64,000 nt of DNA, taken from positions 33,857 to 97,856 of the forward strand of contig JALHMS010000013.1 in the NCBI GenBank assembly GCA_022843925.1, given 5' to 3'. The translations under genes were made by a program, and so were the position numbers. Position 1 is the stretch's first letter; each line of letters opens with the position of its first letter. This DNA comes from Burkholderiales bacterium (GTDB lineage Bacteria > Pseudomonadota > Gammaproteobacteria > Burkholderiales > Ga0077523). Shown piece after piece: positions 26,801-41,800 of the stretch. The notes under the pieces are model-generated. The model ran no database searches and had not been told where the DNA came from. It worked only from the letters and a program-made list of their open reading frames with translations.

Positions 26801-29800
26801 CGATAGAGGTCCTTGCCGATGCCGACGCCCGTGGCGATGGTCTCGCCGTCGACGGCCGTGAGGTTCACGTGCCGCACGCTGTTCAGCGTCGCGTCGCCGG
26901 CCACGAGCACGCGGTTGTTCTGGATGATGAAGCTGTCGGCATCGGGGTCGGTCACGACCGGGAATGCGGTCTTGTTCCAGAGATCGGTGCGCGCCGCGAC
27001 GTTGAGCTTGTTGTCGACGCCGTCGGCGTTCCTTCCGGCCAGCAGGTTGACGTCGTTCAGCGCGGTGAGGGTCCCGCCGCGCACGTCCACCACGTTGTCC
27101 GCCACGAGCCGTGCCGTCGACGTGCCTGCCGCCGCCCCGGCCAGACCGTAGGTCTTGGCGTTCGACTGCGCGAGGATGCCGGCAGCGTTCGAGTCGACCG
27201 GATCCACCGACACCGTGCGCGCGGAGAGCGTGATGTCGCCGACGCTGTCGATCGTGGCGCCGTCCTCGATGATGACGCGCGCTCGGTTCGGTGCGCCTTC
27301 GGTTCCGTACTCGATCTTCGCGTTGGCGAGCGCGATGGCGATGGCGCCGCCGGCATCGAGCTTCACGCGGTCGTGCGCCTGCACGTCGTTCAGCGCATTC
27401 ATCACGAGCGCGCCCGGGTGGTCGCGATCGCCCTTGATCTCGAACCGGGTGTTGCGGCCCATCTCGCTGCGGGTGTCGTTGACGATGCGCGTGTTGCTCT
27501 CGGCAGCGGCCCCGTTCAGGAAGCCGCCGGAGCCCGACTCGATGTTGTACTTGTCCGCCAGCAGCGGTTTGCGCGTGATGTTGCGCGCCTCGACGAGTGC
27601 GTCGAGCGCCTCCACGTTGACGTTGTTGCCCACCCGCGCCACCACCGTCGCGTTGACGAAGTTGTCCACGCGTGCGCCGCTCGCCCCCACGAGCGAGGCG
27701 TTGATGCTGCTCGCGGTGCTGTTGAAGGCAGCCGTGTGGGTGGCCTGCACCGCCAGTACGCGCACGTCGACGAGCTTCGTGTTGCCGGCGGCGCTGTCGT
27801 CGATGCCGGCCGTGGTGGTGCTCAGGCTGGTGTTGGTGACCTTCGACGCAGACCCCGAGACGAGGCCGCCGCTTCCGGCGATCGAGTCGACGAAGTTGTC
27901 GTCTCGGCCGATGGCCTGGACCGCCAGGGTCCCGCCGGAGACGCTGACGCCGCTGCCGAGGCTCGCGGAGGTGGTCGAGTTCGAGAAAGTCGACGCATCG
28001 TTCGATCCGGCGGCGAACACCAGCGAGATCGCCACGCCCGTGACCTCGCTCGTCTGCTTCGAATCCGAGACGGCGACCACCGAGGTGCCGGCGAGCTCGT
28101 TCGTGAGGCGGTAGCTGCCCGAACCCGCCTCGCTGCCGGGCAGCGAGATCGCCACGACCTGCGGTCTGTTGCTCGTGGCGGTGGCCTTCTCGAACGAATC
28201 CGCGAGCTGCAGCGTCAGGCTGTCCTTCACCACTGCGTAGTAGACCGTCTCGTCGGCAAGTCCGGCGACGCCGCTGCCCGAGAACTGCACGGCCGCGCCC
28301 GTCGTGAACCCGTGGGCCTCGCCGAATACGAGCGTGCTGTCGGCGCCGAGCGAGATGCTGCGGTAGCTCGGGTCGGTGACGGGCACCACGTTCGACACCA
28401 ACGTGCCGTTGCTGCCGAGAGCGGCCAGCGAGACGTTGACCGGGACCGTCCCCGTGGGTGTTCCGAGGTCGGCGGTGGATTGGGTGAAGGCGGATGCGAG
28501 TCGCAGCGTCCTCGAGTCCACGACCACGGCAAAGTAGGTCGCGTCGTTGGCGAGGCCGGTGATGCCGGTGCCGCGGTACAGGATCCGCTCGTTCGTCGAG
28601 AACCCGTGGTCCTGGTTGAACGACAGGGTGTCGGCCGTTGCATCGACCGTGACCGTCGCGTTGAGGACGTTGCTGCGGGTCGCCGGCAGGAAGTTGATCC
28701 CGGTGAAACTGCCGTCCTCGCCCTGCGCTCCGGTGGCGGGTGCCAGCGCGAGCGAAAGGTTCGTGGTGAGCCGTACGGTCTGCGCGTCCAGTACGTTGAC
28801 CACGTAGGTCTGCCCGTCCGTCAGGTTGGGGATGCGGGCATCCGGATCGGTCGGGGCCCGATAGACGATGCTCTGACCCGTGCTGAGGCCGTGTGCGCTG
28901 GTGAAGCGGATCTGGTCCGACGCGGAACTGTTGGGGAAGCCGGCCACGACGGCGGCATTCGTGATCACCGGCGCGTCGGTGGTCGAGCGGAACGTGGCCA
29001 CGTAGCTCGCGCCCGATCCGAAGCGCAGGTACGTGCTGTTGTCCACCAGCAGCTTGAAGGCGGTGTCGCTCACCCGCTCCACGACGTAGACCTGATCGAG
29101 CGACAGGCCGTCGATGCCGCCGCCGGTGTAGCGCACCACGTCGCCGGTCTTGAAGCCGTGGCCGGCGGCGACCGTGATCACGTGATCGTCACTCTCCACC
29201 GTGAGCGTCGCGTTCAGGAGCGAGGTCCCGGTCGCGTCCGCGCCGAGGAAGGTCTGGCCGCCGACCGCACTACCGGAGGCGGTGGTGGCGATGTCCTTCA
29301 CGGTCGCCGTGATCTGCTCGAGCGTGAAGGTGGTCGGGTCCTTCACGGTGACGACGTAGGTCTCGCCGTCGTTCAGCCCGGGGATGCCCGGGGACGAGCC
29401 CCGGTCGTAGACCACCCGGTCGCCGGTGACGAAGTTGTGCTCGTTGCTCGACGCGATCGAGTTGTCGGTGGCGTCCACCTTGAGCGCGCCGCTGGACCGG
29501 ACCGCACCCGTGGTGGCGTTCAGCAACTGCACGCCGGTCACCGTGCCGTCGCCGGGGACCTGCGCGAGGGTCAGGGCGATCGGGGCGGGGGAGGTGAGGG
29601 AACTCGCGAGCTGGACCGTGTTGGGCGATCTGGGATCGAGCACCACGAAGTAGGTCTCGCCCGTCGTCAGGCCGTTGATGCCGGTGCCGCGGTAGACGAC
29701 CCGCTGGCCGTTCACCAGACGCGGATTGCTCGAGAAGGTGATGGTCCCGTTGCCGCCGTCGACGATCACCGAGGTGTTGCTGATGGAGTTTCCCGTGCCG

Positions 29801-32800
29801 GTTGCATCCGTCAGCGTCACACCCGGTACCGTCGCCGATACGACGTTCCTCGCGATGTCGATGGCCCCCAGGTTCGTGACCGCGTTCCAGGCGAGGGCCG
29901 CACTGCGGCTCGAGGCCAGCTTGATGACCGTGTCGCTGATCCGGATCACGTAGTAAGTCTGTCCGGGCGTGAGGCCGTCGATCACGGCACCGCCGGAGGT
30001 CTCGTACACCAGCTCGTCACCCGTGGCGAAACCGTGCCGGCTGCCGAAGGTGATGGTGTCCGCGCGGTCGTCGATGTTGGACAGGCCGAACGTGCCACCG
30101 TCCCGGATCACGAGTCGGGTGTTCGCGCCTATGGAGGCGTCCACCTGGGCCGCGGTGGCGGTCGTGCTCTCGGTGGCCGCGACGCCCGCGAGGATGCCGC
30201 CGCTGCCGGCGACCGCGTCGGCCCGCGCGGAATTCGCGTCGCCGGTGCGCAACTGTTGCGCACGCACGTCGATGTTTCGCGCCGTGATGTCGCTGCCCCC
30301 GGCCACGCGGCTGGTGATCCTCGGACTCGATTCCGCAGTCGCGATCGAGGCACCGATGCCGATGCCGGCCGCGACGTTCACGCCCAGGGCCTCGGCGTCG
30401 GCCGAGGCTTCCGCCGTGGCGCGGCTCGCCACCGTGCCGTCGGCCACGATCAGGCCGCCCACGGAGGCTTCCACGTCGGGCTTCGCACGGGCGGTCGCGA
30501 GCGTGGCGCTGGCCGCGACGCCATAGCCGCCGCGGGCGGATTCCGCGGACGCCTCGGCATCCGTCGTGCTGTCGGCGCGCGCCGTCACGTTTCCGACACG
30601 GTCGATGCGGGTCGCGCCGCTGAGCGTCGCCTTCGTCTCGCCCTCGATGGTGGCTTCCGCGTACGATGCCCCGGCCGTGTACAGACCGATGCTCGCCCCG
30701 GTTGTCTCGGCCCGCAGCCGCCGGCGGTCGTCGGCATCCGCCATCAGGCTGCCGGCCGAGAGCACGCGCATCCCGTCGATCTCCACCACCGTGACGGCAT
30801 CGTCGTCCATCAGCGAGACGGAGGCGTCGACTGCCACCACGCCGCCCGTCCCCGCGAAGCCCTTGCCGATGCCGACCGAGTCCAGGTAAGCCGAGAAGAT
30901 CACGTCGCGCCCGGCGGTCACGGCGACCGTCCCCACGTCCACGCGGTTGGAAAGGTTCAGGTTCGCCACCTGGATGCCGGCGCCGAGGCTGACGCCACCG
31001 ACCGCGACACCCCCGGCGATGGCGTCGAAGCGCATGTGTTCCCGCACGTCGACGTCGACGTCGCGTCCCGCGTCCAGCACCGCCAGGTTGCCGACCGACA
31101 CCGCGTTCCCCGTCTGCGGCGTGGCCGTCACGCGGCCCGAGACCGCGACGGCGTTCCGGCGGCTCTGGGATGCGGCGCCGATGCTGCGGATGTCGCTGCT
31201 TGCCGACAGGTCGAGCAGGCCCTTCACGGTGCCGTCGCTCGTCTGCTCGTCGGCGTAGCCGTTGGCGTTCACGCTGCCGTCGTCGGACTCGAGGCGGTCG
31301 CGCGATTCGCCGTCCACGGCGCCGCCCACCGAGTACACAGAGACCGCCGCCGCGAGGCCGACGATGCCGCCGGCCGCGCTCACCACCGTGCTGTCGATAT
31401 CCTTCACCGCGAGCGCGTAGGCGTCGATGTCGCGTTTCGCATGGACCTCCGCGCTGGCTCCGATGCCGGCACCGACCTTGTGGTTCAGGATGCCGACATC
31501 CACCGCGCCTGCCACGCCCACGGCGCCGGCGGCGAGCGAGCCCGCGATCACGTGCACGTCGAGGAAGTCCCGCGCCCCCACCACGACATCCTGCTCATCG
31601 TGGGCGCCGGTGTTCGTGTCATTGATCTTCGCCCGGGCGCCGATCGAGGCCGTCGTCGTCGACTCCAGCGCGTTCACCGTCACGGCACCGGCGAAGCCCA
31701 GATACAGGCCGGCGGCACCGGCGGCGCCGAACGTGAAGACGCGCTCGCTGCTCTCCGCGTCGACCAGCAGGCCGCGGACGGCGCGGTTGCGCGCGCCTTG
31801 CGGGTCCTCGCCCGTGTAGGCGAGGAACGTGGTGCTGCCATTGCCCAGCGCGTTGACGATCGCGTCGTCGCCGACCGATGCGCTGGTCGTCTTGTCCAGC
31901 AGCAGGACGCCGACCGCGGCACCGATGCCGCCGCCGCCGATGCCGGCGGCGGCGGCGCCCGCGATCATGTCGGTCTGCGTGTGGTTCGAAGCCGCCACCT
32001 GCACGCTGCCGCCGGCGTCCACGCGGGCCCCGCCGATGGCCGCGGCACCTGCGGCCAGCGGCGCCGCGAGATCGCCCAGCTCCGCCTCGGTGGTGTTGTC
32101 GATGGAGAGCACCGACACCGAGCCGGCGAGGCTGGCCGTGCCGCCGACGGCCAGCGCACCGGCGATCGTCAGGATGTCCTCCCGGGCTCGCGCCGTGACG
32201 ATGACGTCCCCGGCCGTGTCGATGAGCGTTCCCCGGCCGACGCCGGCGCGGGTGCGGTTCGCGATGATCGAGATGTCGCCGCCGGCGCCGATGCCGGCGA
32301 AACCCGCGCCCGACGCCGCACCGCCCGCGCCGAGGCGGAAGGTGTCCTGTCCGGCACCCACCAGCACCGACTGCGCCGCGTGCGCCGCCGCGGTGCCCTG
32401 GTTGATGCGGGCGTTGTTGCCGATCGAGGCCTCGGTGTGGTTGTCCGTCGTGGACACGTTTGCCGCGAGCGTGATCCCGACGACGCCCGACACGGCGCCG
32501 GCCACGGAGATCGAGCCCACGTCGTCGTGGGCGGTCGCCGTCACGGCGAGGCCGCGGAAGCCGTCGCGCGTCCCGCGCGTGGCCACGCGCTTCTGCGTGA
32601 GCGCGCGGCTGGTGCTGGCACCCACCTCCGAGTCGTCGCCCATCAACGGTGCGCTGACATCGGTGCGGTCGCTGCCGCGCGACACCCACGTCACGCCGAA
32701 GTCGCCGGTCGCGACGCGCATGTCGGTGAGGCCCAGTGCGTCGACCACCGCTTCGTCGCCGATGGTCGACTGCGTGGTCTTGTCGATCAGGACGACACCG

Positions 32801-35800
32801 ATGGCGGCGCCGATGCCGGCATAGGTGCCCGCGGCGCCGCCGCCCGCCAGGATGTCGACGGTCGTGTCGCTCGCGGCGTCGACGGCCATGCTGCCGCGGG
32901 TGAAGGCGGTCGCCTTCCTCCCGATGACGGCTTCCGTCGTCGCATCGATCCTGATCGCCGCCACCGACCCCGCGACGCCCACGTCGGCACCGCCGCCCAG
33001 CCCCACCACGATCGACCGGAGGGTCTCGCTGCTGTCCGCGTCGATCGTCACGTTGCCCGCCGCATGCAGGCCGGCCTCGTCGCCGAGCTTCGCGGAGGTG
33101 GTCTTGTCGATGAGCACCACGTCCGCCGCCGCGCCGACGCCCGCACTGCCGCCGATGCCCACCGTGCCCATCACGTCGAGGATGTCGGTGTCGTTCTGTG
33201 CGTGGATCGTCACGGCGCCGGCAAGCTGGTCGCTGCGTCCGACGCGGGCCTGCGACCCCACCAACGCCTCGGTGGTGTTCGTCACCTTCGTGACGGCGCC
33301 GGACAGTGCGACCCCGACCGCGCCACCGCCGGCCGCACCGATCACGATGATGTCGAGGTTCTCGCGCGCATCCGCGGTCACGGACACCGCGCCGCCCGTC
33401 GTGTCGACCTGGGCCTTGCCACCGATCTGTGCCCGCGTCGTGTTGGTGACGAGGTTCGTGGCCGCCGACGCGCCGACGCCGAGGCTGCCGGATGCCGAGG
33501 CCGCGCCCGCGACGTTGAAGAAGGTGAGGGTGTTGTCGGCGTCGACGGTGATCGCGCCCGCGCTGGCGATGGTCGAGCCGTCGCCGCCCAGGTTCGCCTC
33601 GACGGTGTTCTCGGACAGGATGACGTTGACGGTACCGGCCACGGAGACGCTGCCCGCGACCGCGCCCGAGATGCCGAACGCGCCTAGGTCCTGATCGGCG
33701 CTGGCGTCCACGGTGATGCTTCCGGAGCGCGAGACGTCGGCGCCGGCCGCCACCGTGGCGCGCGTGGTCGTCTCGTTCGAGATCGTCGCCGTCGAGACAC
33801 CGACGCCCGCGGTGCCGCCACCGGCCACGCCACCGGCGAAGGCCTTGGCACGGGTCCCCGAGTCCGCGCGGAGGCCGAGGGCGCCGCCCAGGTCGATGCC
33901 AGCCGTGCTGCCCACCTTCGCCTCGGTGACGTCCTCGTACACCTGCACCGAGAAGGCGCCCGACACCGCCGCGGTGCCGCCCGCGGAACCCGCAAGGGCC
34001 TCGGTGTAGTAGTTGTGCCGACCCGCGAGGATCTGGAGATTGACGTTCTGCAGCTTGCTGAAGTCCGACAGGTCGAACGGGACGGACCCGGTGACCAGAC
34101 GATTCAGCGCGTTGATGTCGAGGCTGGAGGCGCGCACGGTGCCACCGCCGAAGCCCGCGCGGTACTCGTTGGAGGACACCACCGTCGCGACGGACGCGCC
34201 GACGCCCGCCTTGCCGGCCGCGCCGCCCGCCCACGCCTTGGCGCTCAGCACGCTGGTGTTGTCGGCCGTGATCGCGATGTCGCCCGAGCGGTCGTTTGCA
34301 TCGGCTTCGCCCCGGACTTCCGTCGCGCCCACGTAGGCCGTGGTCGTGGCATTGGAATTGGCCACGGCGAGTGCCCCGGCCACGGCCACCTTGCTCGCAC
34401 CGGCGCCGGCGATCGCCTCCACCGTGAGCCGGTCGCGGAAGCCGCTCGAGAGGTTCTGGGTCGTGGTCGCGCTCACCGTGATGTCATCGCCCACGTGCAG
34501 CCGCGTGCCGTCGGCCACGGTGGCCGTCGTGTCGTTGCGCGAGACGGCGATCGCGACGCCGATGCCGATGCCGACGTTGGACGTCGGATCGATCGCCGCG
34601 CCCGTGCCTTCCGTCCGGAAATCGGACGTGCCGGTCGCGGTCACCGCGAGATCGTCGTCGGCGCGCACGGTCGCGTTGTTGCCGATACGTGCCGTGACGT
34701 CGTCGTCGAGCACGACCACGCCGACGGCCGCCGCGATGTTCACCTTCGCACCACCTCCGCCCTGCTGGGCGTCGCCGTTCTCCTTCAACGTCTTCACGCT
34801 GGTGGTGGTGTCCTCCTTCGTGGGGTCCTGCTCCACGGCGTCCATCACGGCGCCCTTGGCGCTCGCCTCGGCGAAGCCCGTGTAGGCGCGGGAGGAGGTG
34901 GCGGAGACGCGCACGTCGTCGCGCGCGATCACGCTGCGATCGAGTGCGGCCGTCGTCGTCGTGTTCGACACGAGCACCGCGGCCGAGGCGCCGAGGCCCA
35001 CGTTGCCCGACACCACGTTGCCTTCGGCGCGCGCGGTGTGCGTCCCACCGCTCGCCGCCGTGACGGTGGTGCTGCCGGTGGTGTCGATGGTCGTGCTGCC
35101 GGAGACGATGGCCTCCGTCGTCTCGGTGAGCGTGGTGGTCGCCACGACCGCGTCGATCGCGACGCCGCCCTTGGCGCCCGCGCGGGCCTGCGTGCTGGAA
35201 TCGGTCGTGCTCGTCGCCGTCACGTCGATGTCGCGGGCGTTCGAGACGGCGCCGTTGCCGATCCGCGCGCTGGTCGTCTGGTCGAAGACGTTGAGGGCGA
35301 TGGACGCCCCGATGCCGACCTTGGAACCCGACGCGCCGCCGGTCTCCTCCGACGGCGTGGCCGCTGCGCTCACGTCCCAGGCCGACTGCGCCTCGACGGC
35401 GACGTCGCCGCTGCCGGACGTCGCGGAGAACCCGCGGGCGTCGACCGTCGCGGTGTCGTCGATGCGCGCCCGGGTGTCCGCGTCGACGACATTGAGCGCC
35501 AGTGCGCCCGCGATGCTGACCTTCGCCGACCCCGCGCCGGACGAGGCCTCCGCGCCGATCGTGTTGACGTCGTCGCCGTTCACGTCGGCCGTGGCGGCGG
35601 TGAGCGAGACGCCCGCCGCGCGCACCCTGGCGCCGCGTCCGATGGTGGCTTCCGTCGTCGCGTTGACCACGTTCACCACCACGGCAGCGCCCACGCCGAC
35701 CTTCGACTGGCCGCTCGTCGCGCCGCCCGTGTTGCCACCAGCCGCACCCTCGGCGGCATCGATGATGTTCTTCCCGACCGCCGAGGCATCCGCCTTCAGC

Positions 35801-38800
35801 GTCGAGTCGGTGTTGGTGCGTGCCACGAGTTCCAGCGTACCGTCGGCATTCACGACGCGATCGGCAGGGATGAAGGCCTTCGCCGTGTTGTTGACGACAT
35901 TGACGCCGATCGCTGCGGCAACGCTCACGCCGCCTTCGCTGGTCGACGCCTTCGACGGGACCTGCGACACCGGATCGGGCGACGTGCCGTTCTCCTCGCC
36001 GACGTCGTTCTCGGCCTGCACCTGCCCGCCGAAGCCCTGCTGCTCGCCGATCTGCTGATCGACGCCGTCCTCGGGGGCGTCGTTGGCCGTTCCGTCGTCC
36101 TCGTCGGCGGGGCCGCCGCGCGCGCTCGCCGTCACATCCGTGGCCGTCGAGGCGGCCGATGTGGCCTCGAACTTAACGGTGCCGCCGGCGCGCGCGATGT
36201 CGCGTCGCGTGGTGGCCTCGGCGGTGTCGTTCGCCACCGTGACCGCGATCGCGGCGCCGATGGCCGCCTTCGAACCCTGGGCCTGCCCCTTCGCGGACGT
36301 CTCGTTCACCGACTGATGCGTCGCGATCAGTTCGATCAGTCCGTTCGTCGTGAGCGCCTCGCCGTCGCCGATGCGGGCGAGCGTCTCGTTCTTCGAGATC
36401 GCCACCGACACGACCGGCGTGACGGCCGTCCCGCCCACCGCACCGGCCGCCGCTTCGGTCACCATGCGGTGGTCGCCCGTGGCGTGGATGCGGAGGTCGC
36501 CGGCGTTGACGAGCTTCGCACCCGCGTCCCCGCCCGAGGCGCCCTCGAGCTCCGCACGCGCGGAGTTGGCAATGACGTTGACGGCGATAGAGGCGCCGAC
36601 ACCCACGTCCGTGCCGGACGCCCCCTGGCTCTCGTCGGGCATGGCGCTCGCGGTGTTCGAGGAGCGGCTCTCCGCTTCGAGGGTCACGTCGCCGCCGGTC
36701 GCATCGACGTCGGCCCCGCTCGTGATCAGCGCGGTGCTGCGATGGTCCACGACGTTGATGGCGAGCGAACCCGCGACGCCGATCTTGGCGGACCCCGCGC
36801 CGGACGTGGCACCGGCCAGGAAGGTGGACGTCGTGTCACCGTTGTCGTCGGCCATCGTCGCCGACACCTCGACGCCGTCACCGACGTGGGTGCCGCGGCC
36901 CAGCGTCGCATCGGCCCGCGCCTTCGCGACGTTGATCGCGACGCCGGCGCCGACGCCGACCTTGCTCTGGTTGGTGGGGGACGGCGCCGGGAGATCCTTG
37001 CCGACGGCCGACCCATCGGCGACGGCCGACGCATCCGCATTGATCGACGCCGCGAGCGCGAGCTTGCCGCCGTTCGCGACGACGTTCACGCCATCGGGCG
37101 TGACAGCCTGGGCCTTGGCATTCGAGACGTTCACGGCGATGGCCGCGGCGACGCTCACGCCGCCCTGGGACGTGGCTGCCGAAGCGGTCCGCGCGGACTC
37201 TCCGGCGGCCTCCCCGGTCTGTGCCCCCTCGGCGAAGTTCTTCTGTTCGGCGACCTGGTCGTCGACCGAGGCCTCCGGTGCCGCTCCGCCGTCCGACGAG
37301 GCATCCTCGCCGCCGCCGCTCGCGCTCGCCTTGGCGTCGGCCGAGCTGGCGGCGATGGTGCTCGCGCCGAACGCGGCGCCGCGCTGGGCGTGGATATGCC
37401 GTCCGGTGGTGGCGGTCGCCGTGTCGTTCGCCACGGTCACGGCGATGGCCGCACCTATGGCCGCCTTCGGGCCCGAAGCGGAGGCGTCGGCGATCGTCGC
37501 CGTGCCGGCGCGATGGGTCGCGGTCGCGCTGAAGTCACCGTCGATGTCCAGCGTCTCGCCGGCCTCGAGCTGCGCGATCGTCCGGTTGTTCGCGACCGAC
37601 ACCGCCACGACGGGCGTCACGGCGATGTTGCCGCCGGCGCCGCCGATGGCGGTCGTCGTCATGGCGTGGCTGCCGGTGGCCCGCAGCGTCACGTCGTCCG
37701 CGTTCACGAGCTTCGCGTCGGCGTTCAGCTGCGCGCGGCTCACGTTCGTCACGACGTTCACACCGATCGATGCACCCACGCCGACGGACGTACCGGTGGT
37801 GGGGATCGAGGGCGGTTCGACGCGGGACGTGGCCAGGACGTCCGAGGCGGATTCGGCAGCGGATTCGATGCGCACATCGCCACCGCCGGCATCCACCCGC
37901 GCGGCGCTGTCGGTGGCGCTGCCGCGGATCTGCGCGCGGCTGTCGTGGTCGACGATGTTGAGGGCGAGGGAGCCCGCCACCCCGACCTTGGCCGAGCCCG
38001 CGCCGGAGATGGACGAGGCGCCGAAGCGGCTGGTCCGCGCGTCGGCTTCGCCGCTGCCGTCGTCCGTGGTCAGCGATTCGACGATCACGCCGCTGCCGCG
38101 ATGGCTGCCCACGCCGAGCGTTGCCTCGCTCTTCGCCTCGGCGTAGTTGACGGCGACGGCGGCGCCCACGCCGACCTTCGTTCCGTTCGGTACGTTGCGG
38201 CCGGTGGCGGAGGCATCGGCGCCCGCCGCGGCGTCGGTGTTGTTCGACGCGGAGAGCTTCAGCTCGCCACCGTTTGCGGTCACGTCGACACCGTCGGGCG
38301 TGAAGGCGCGCGCCTCCGATTTCGCGACGTTGACGCCGATGGCTGCAGCGACGCTGACGCCGCCCTGGGCGGTCGCCGCGTTGGGGTTGTCAGGGAGGCT
38401 GGGTCCCGTCGAATCCGAATTGCTCTGGCCTTCCGCGAAGGTCCGCTGCGATGCGGCCTGCCGGTCGACGCCGTCCTCGGGCTGATCCTCGGCCTTGCCG
38501 TCGTTGGAATCCTCGGTGCCGCCGGCCGCGCTCGCCTTGGCCGAGGCACTCGATGCGGCGCGCGAATGCGCCGCGAAGCTTGCCCCCTTGCCGGCGACGA
38601 TGTCGCGGTTCGTCGTGGCGGTGGCGCGGTCGTTGGCGACCGTGACGGCGATCGATGCGCCGATGGCGGCCTTCGCGCCGGCGGCGTCCGCCTTCGCGGT
38701 GGTCGTCGTCGACGCGGCGTGCGTGGCGGACATGACGAGGTCGCCGCCGATGTCGAGCGTGTCGCCCTCGCCGAGTGTCGCGGTCGTTTCGTTCGTGGCG

Positions 38801-41800
38801 ACCGACACGGCCACCACGGGCGTCACCGACACGCGTCCTGCGGACCCGGCTTCGGCCTCGGTGATCATCTTGTGATCGCCCTCGGCCTCGAGGGTCAGGT
38901 CGTTCGCGTTCGCGAGTTTCGCGCCTTCGCGCGTGACGGTGTTGCCGACACGCTCGGTACCTTCGATCTCCGACACGGCGCGGTTCGTCACGACGTTCAC
39001 GGCGAACGAGGCGCCGACGCCCACGTTGGTGTTCGCGCCGGTGTCCTCGGGTGTCGGCAAGGCCTTCGCCGTCGACTCGGACTTCGACGCCGTCGAAAGC
39101 CGCACGTCGCCACCGAGGGCGTCGACGTCCGCGCCGGAACGGATCACGGCATGGCTCTGGTGGTCGGCGATATTGAGGCCCAGCGCGCCGGCCACGCCGA
39201 TCTTCGCGGAGCCCGCGCCCGACTTCGCCTCGGCGCCGAAGCGGCTGGTGTCGTCGCCCCCGGCATCCTGTGTCATCACGGCTTCGAGCGTCACGCCCTG
39301 GCCGCTGTGCCGGCCGCGGCCGAGGCTCGCCTCGTTCACGGACTCCGAATAGTTGACCGCGATGCCGACGCCCACGCCCACCTTGGTGGGCGGCTGCGCG
39401 CCCGGCACCCGCGCGGGCTTGCCCGCGGCCGAACCGTCGGCGCCGGCGAAGGCATCGGTGTTGTTCGACGCGGAGAGCGCGAGTTCGCCGCCCTTCGCGT
39501 TCACGGTGATGTCGTCCGGCACGAAGGCGCGCGCCTCCGAGAACCCGATGTTCACGGCGATCGCTGCGCCCACCGACACCCCGCCGGCGCTGGTCTGGGC
39601 GCTGGGGTTGGTGGTCCTCCCCGCCTGGCTGTCGCTGTCGGCGGGGCGCTGGCGCTCGGCGAACGTGCGCTGGTCCCGCGCCTGCCGGTCGACGCCGTCG
39701 TCCGGCTGGTTGTTGTCCGGATCGTCGTTGTCGTCCTCCTGACCGCCCGCCGCGCTGCCCGTGGCACTGGTGGAGGAGGCGCCCTGCGAATGGGCCGAGA
39801 AGGCGATTCCGCCGTCGGACACGATGTGCCGGGAGGTGGTCGCCTGCGCCTTGTCCTCCGCCACGGTCACGGCGATGGCCGCGCCGATCGCGGCCTTGGC
39901 CCCGGCGGCGTCGGCATCGGCGGTGGTCGTGGTGCTGCCGCGGTGGGTGGCTTCGACCTTCACGTCACCGGACGTCACGAGCGCTTCGCCATCGAGCTTC
40001 CCGATGCGCGCGATCGTCTCGTTCTGCGCGACGGAGACCGCGACCACGGGCGTCACGGAGATGCGGCCCGCCGATCCGGCTTCGGCCGCCGTCAGCATCT
40101 CGTGGTCGCCGGTGGCGGAGAGATGCACGCCCGCGGCGTTCGTCAGGCGGGCGTCGTCCTCGATCTCCGCGGTGGACTGGTTGTTCGCGACGTTCACCGC
40201 GAACGAGGCGCCGACGCCGACGTCGGTGCCCGCCGCGCCGTCGCCGGCCTTCAGGGCCTTCGCGGTCGACAGCGAACGGTTCTCGGACGTGAGCTTCACG
40301 TCGCCGTCGAAGGCCGGGTCGCCGCCGCTGGCATCGACCTGCGCGCCCTCGCGGATCGCGGCCGTCGCGCGGTTGTCGACGATGTTGATGCCGACCGAGC
40401 CGGCGATGCCGATCTTCGCGGAGCCCGCGCCGGAGCTGGATTCCGCGCCGAACACGCTGCGCGTGGCGTCGTCGGCGTTGCCGTCGTCCGTCATGGTGGC
40501 GGACAGTTCGACGCCTTTGGCGCTGTGGTTTGCGACGCCCAGGGAGGCCTCGGTCGTCGCGTTGGCCACGTTCACAGCCACGCCCGCGCCGATGCCGAGC
40601 TTGCTGCCCTCGCCGGTGGTGGCGTTGAAGCCACGTCCGACCGAGGACGCGTCCGCGCCCGCGAAGGCATCGGTGTTGTTCGAGGCCGAGAGCTTCAGCG
40701 CGCCGCCCTTCGCCGTGACGTCGATGGCGTCGGGCACGAAGGCGCGGGCCTCGGAGTTCGACACGTTGACGCCGATCGCCGCGGCCACCGAGATGCCGCC
40801 GGAACTGGTGCTTGCGCTGCCCGGGGTCTGCGCCGCATTGGCGCTGCCGCTCGCCTGCTGCGACTTGCCGTAGCTCGCTTCCCGGTTGATCTGCCGGTCG
40901 ACGCCGTCGGAGGGCTGGTCGCCTTCGTCCTCCTGCGCACCGGACGCGCTCGCGGCGGCCGTCGTCTTGGATGCGGAGGCCGAGAGCGCCTCGAACTCGA
41001 CGCCGCCGTCGGCGACGATGTCGCGCGCCGTGGTGGCGATGGCGGAATCGTTGACGATCCCGATGGCGATCGAGGCGCCGATCCCGGCCTTGGCGCCGGC
41101 GGCTTCCGCCTTGGCATCCGTGATCGTTGCACCGCGATGCGTGGCCGAGACGACGATGTCGCCGCCGACCTCGATGGCGTTGCCGCCGGCGGGCGTGCCG
41201 ATGCGGGCGCGGGTCTGGTTGTCGACCACCGAGAGCGCGAGGACCGGCGTCACCGCGATGCCGGCGGACGCTGCGCCGGCCTCGGCCTCCGTCGTGATCT
41301 CGTGGTCGCCCGCGGCGCGCAGTTCGAGGCGTCCGGCACCCGTGAGGACCGCGATGTCCTCGATCTCGGCGACGGACTTGTTCGAAACGACGTCGATGGC
41401 GAACGATGCCCCGATGCCCAGCGACGATCCGGTGGCGAGGCCGTTGCTCGGCAGCGCTTTCGCGTGCGTCGCGGTGCGGTTCCCGGCCTCGATGGTGACC
41501 TCACCCCCGTTGGCTTCCAGCGAGGCGCCCGAGGCGATGGTGGCCGTGCTCGACGTATCGACGACGTTCACGGCCAGCGAACCCGCGATGCCGACCTTGC
41601 CGCCGCCACCGCCGCTCTTCGCCTCCGCGCCGGACACCGAGCGCCTCGCATCGTCGGCATCGCCGTCGTCGGTCATGGTTGCGCGGATGAGCGCGCCGTT
41701 CGCGCTGTGGTTCGCGACGCCGAGGCGCGCCTCGTTCACGGACTTCGCGGTGTTGATCGCGACGGCGGCCCCGATGCCGATGCTGCCGGATCCGCTGCCC

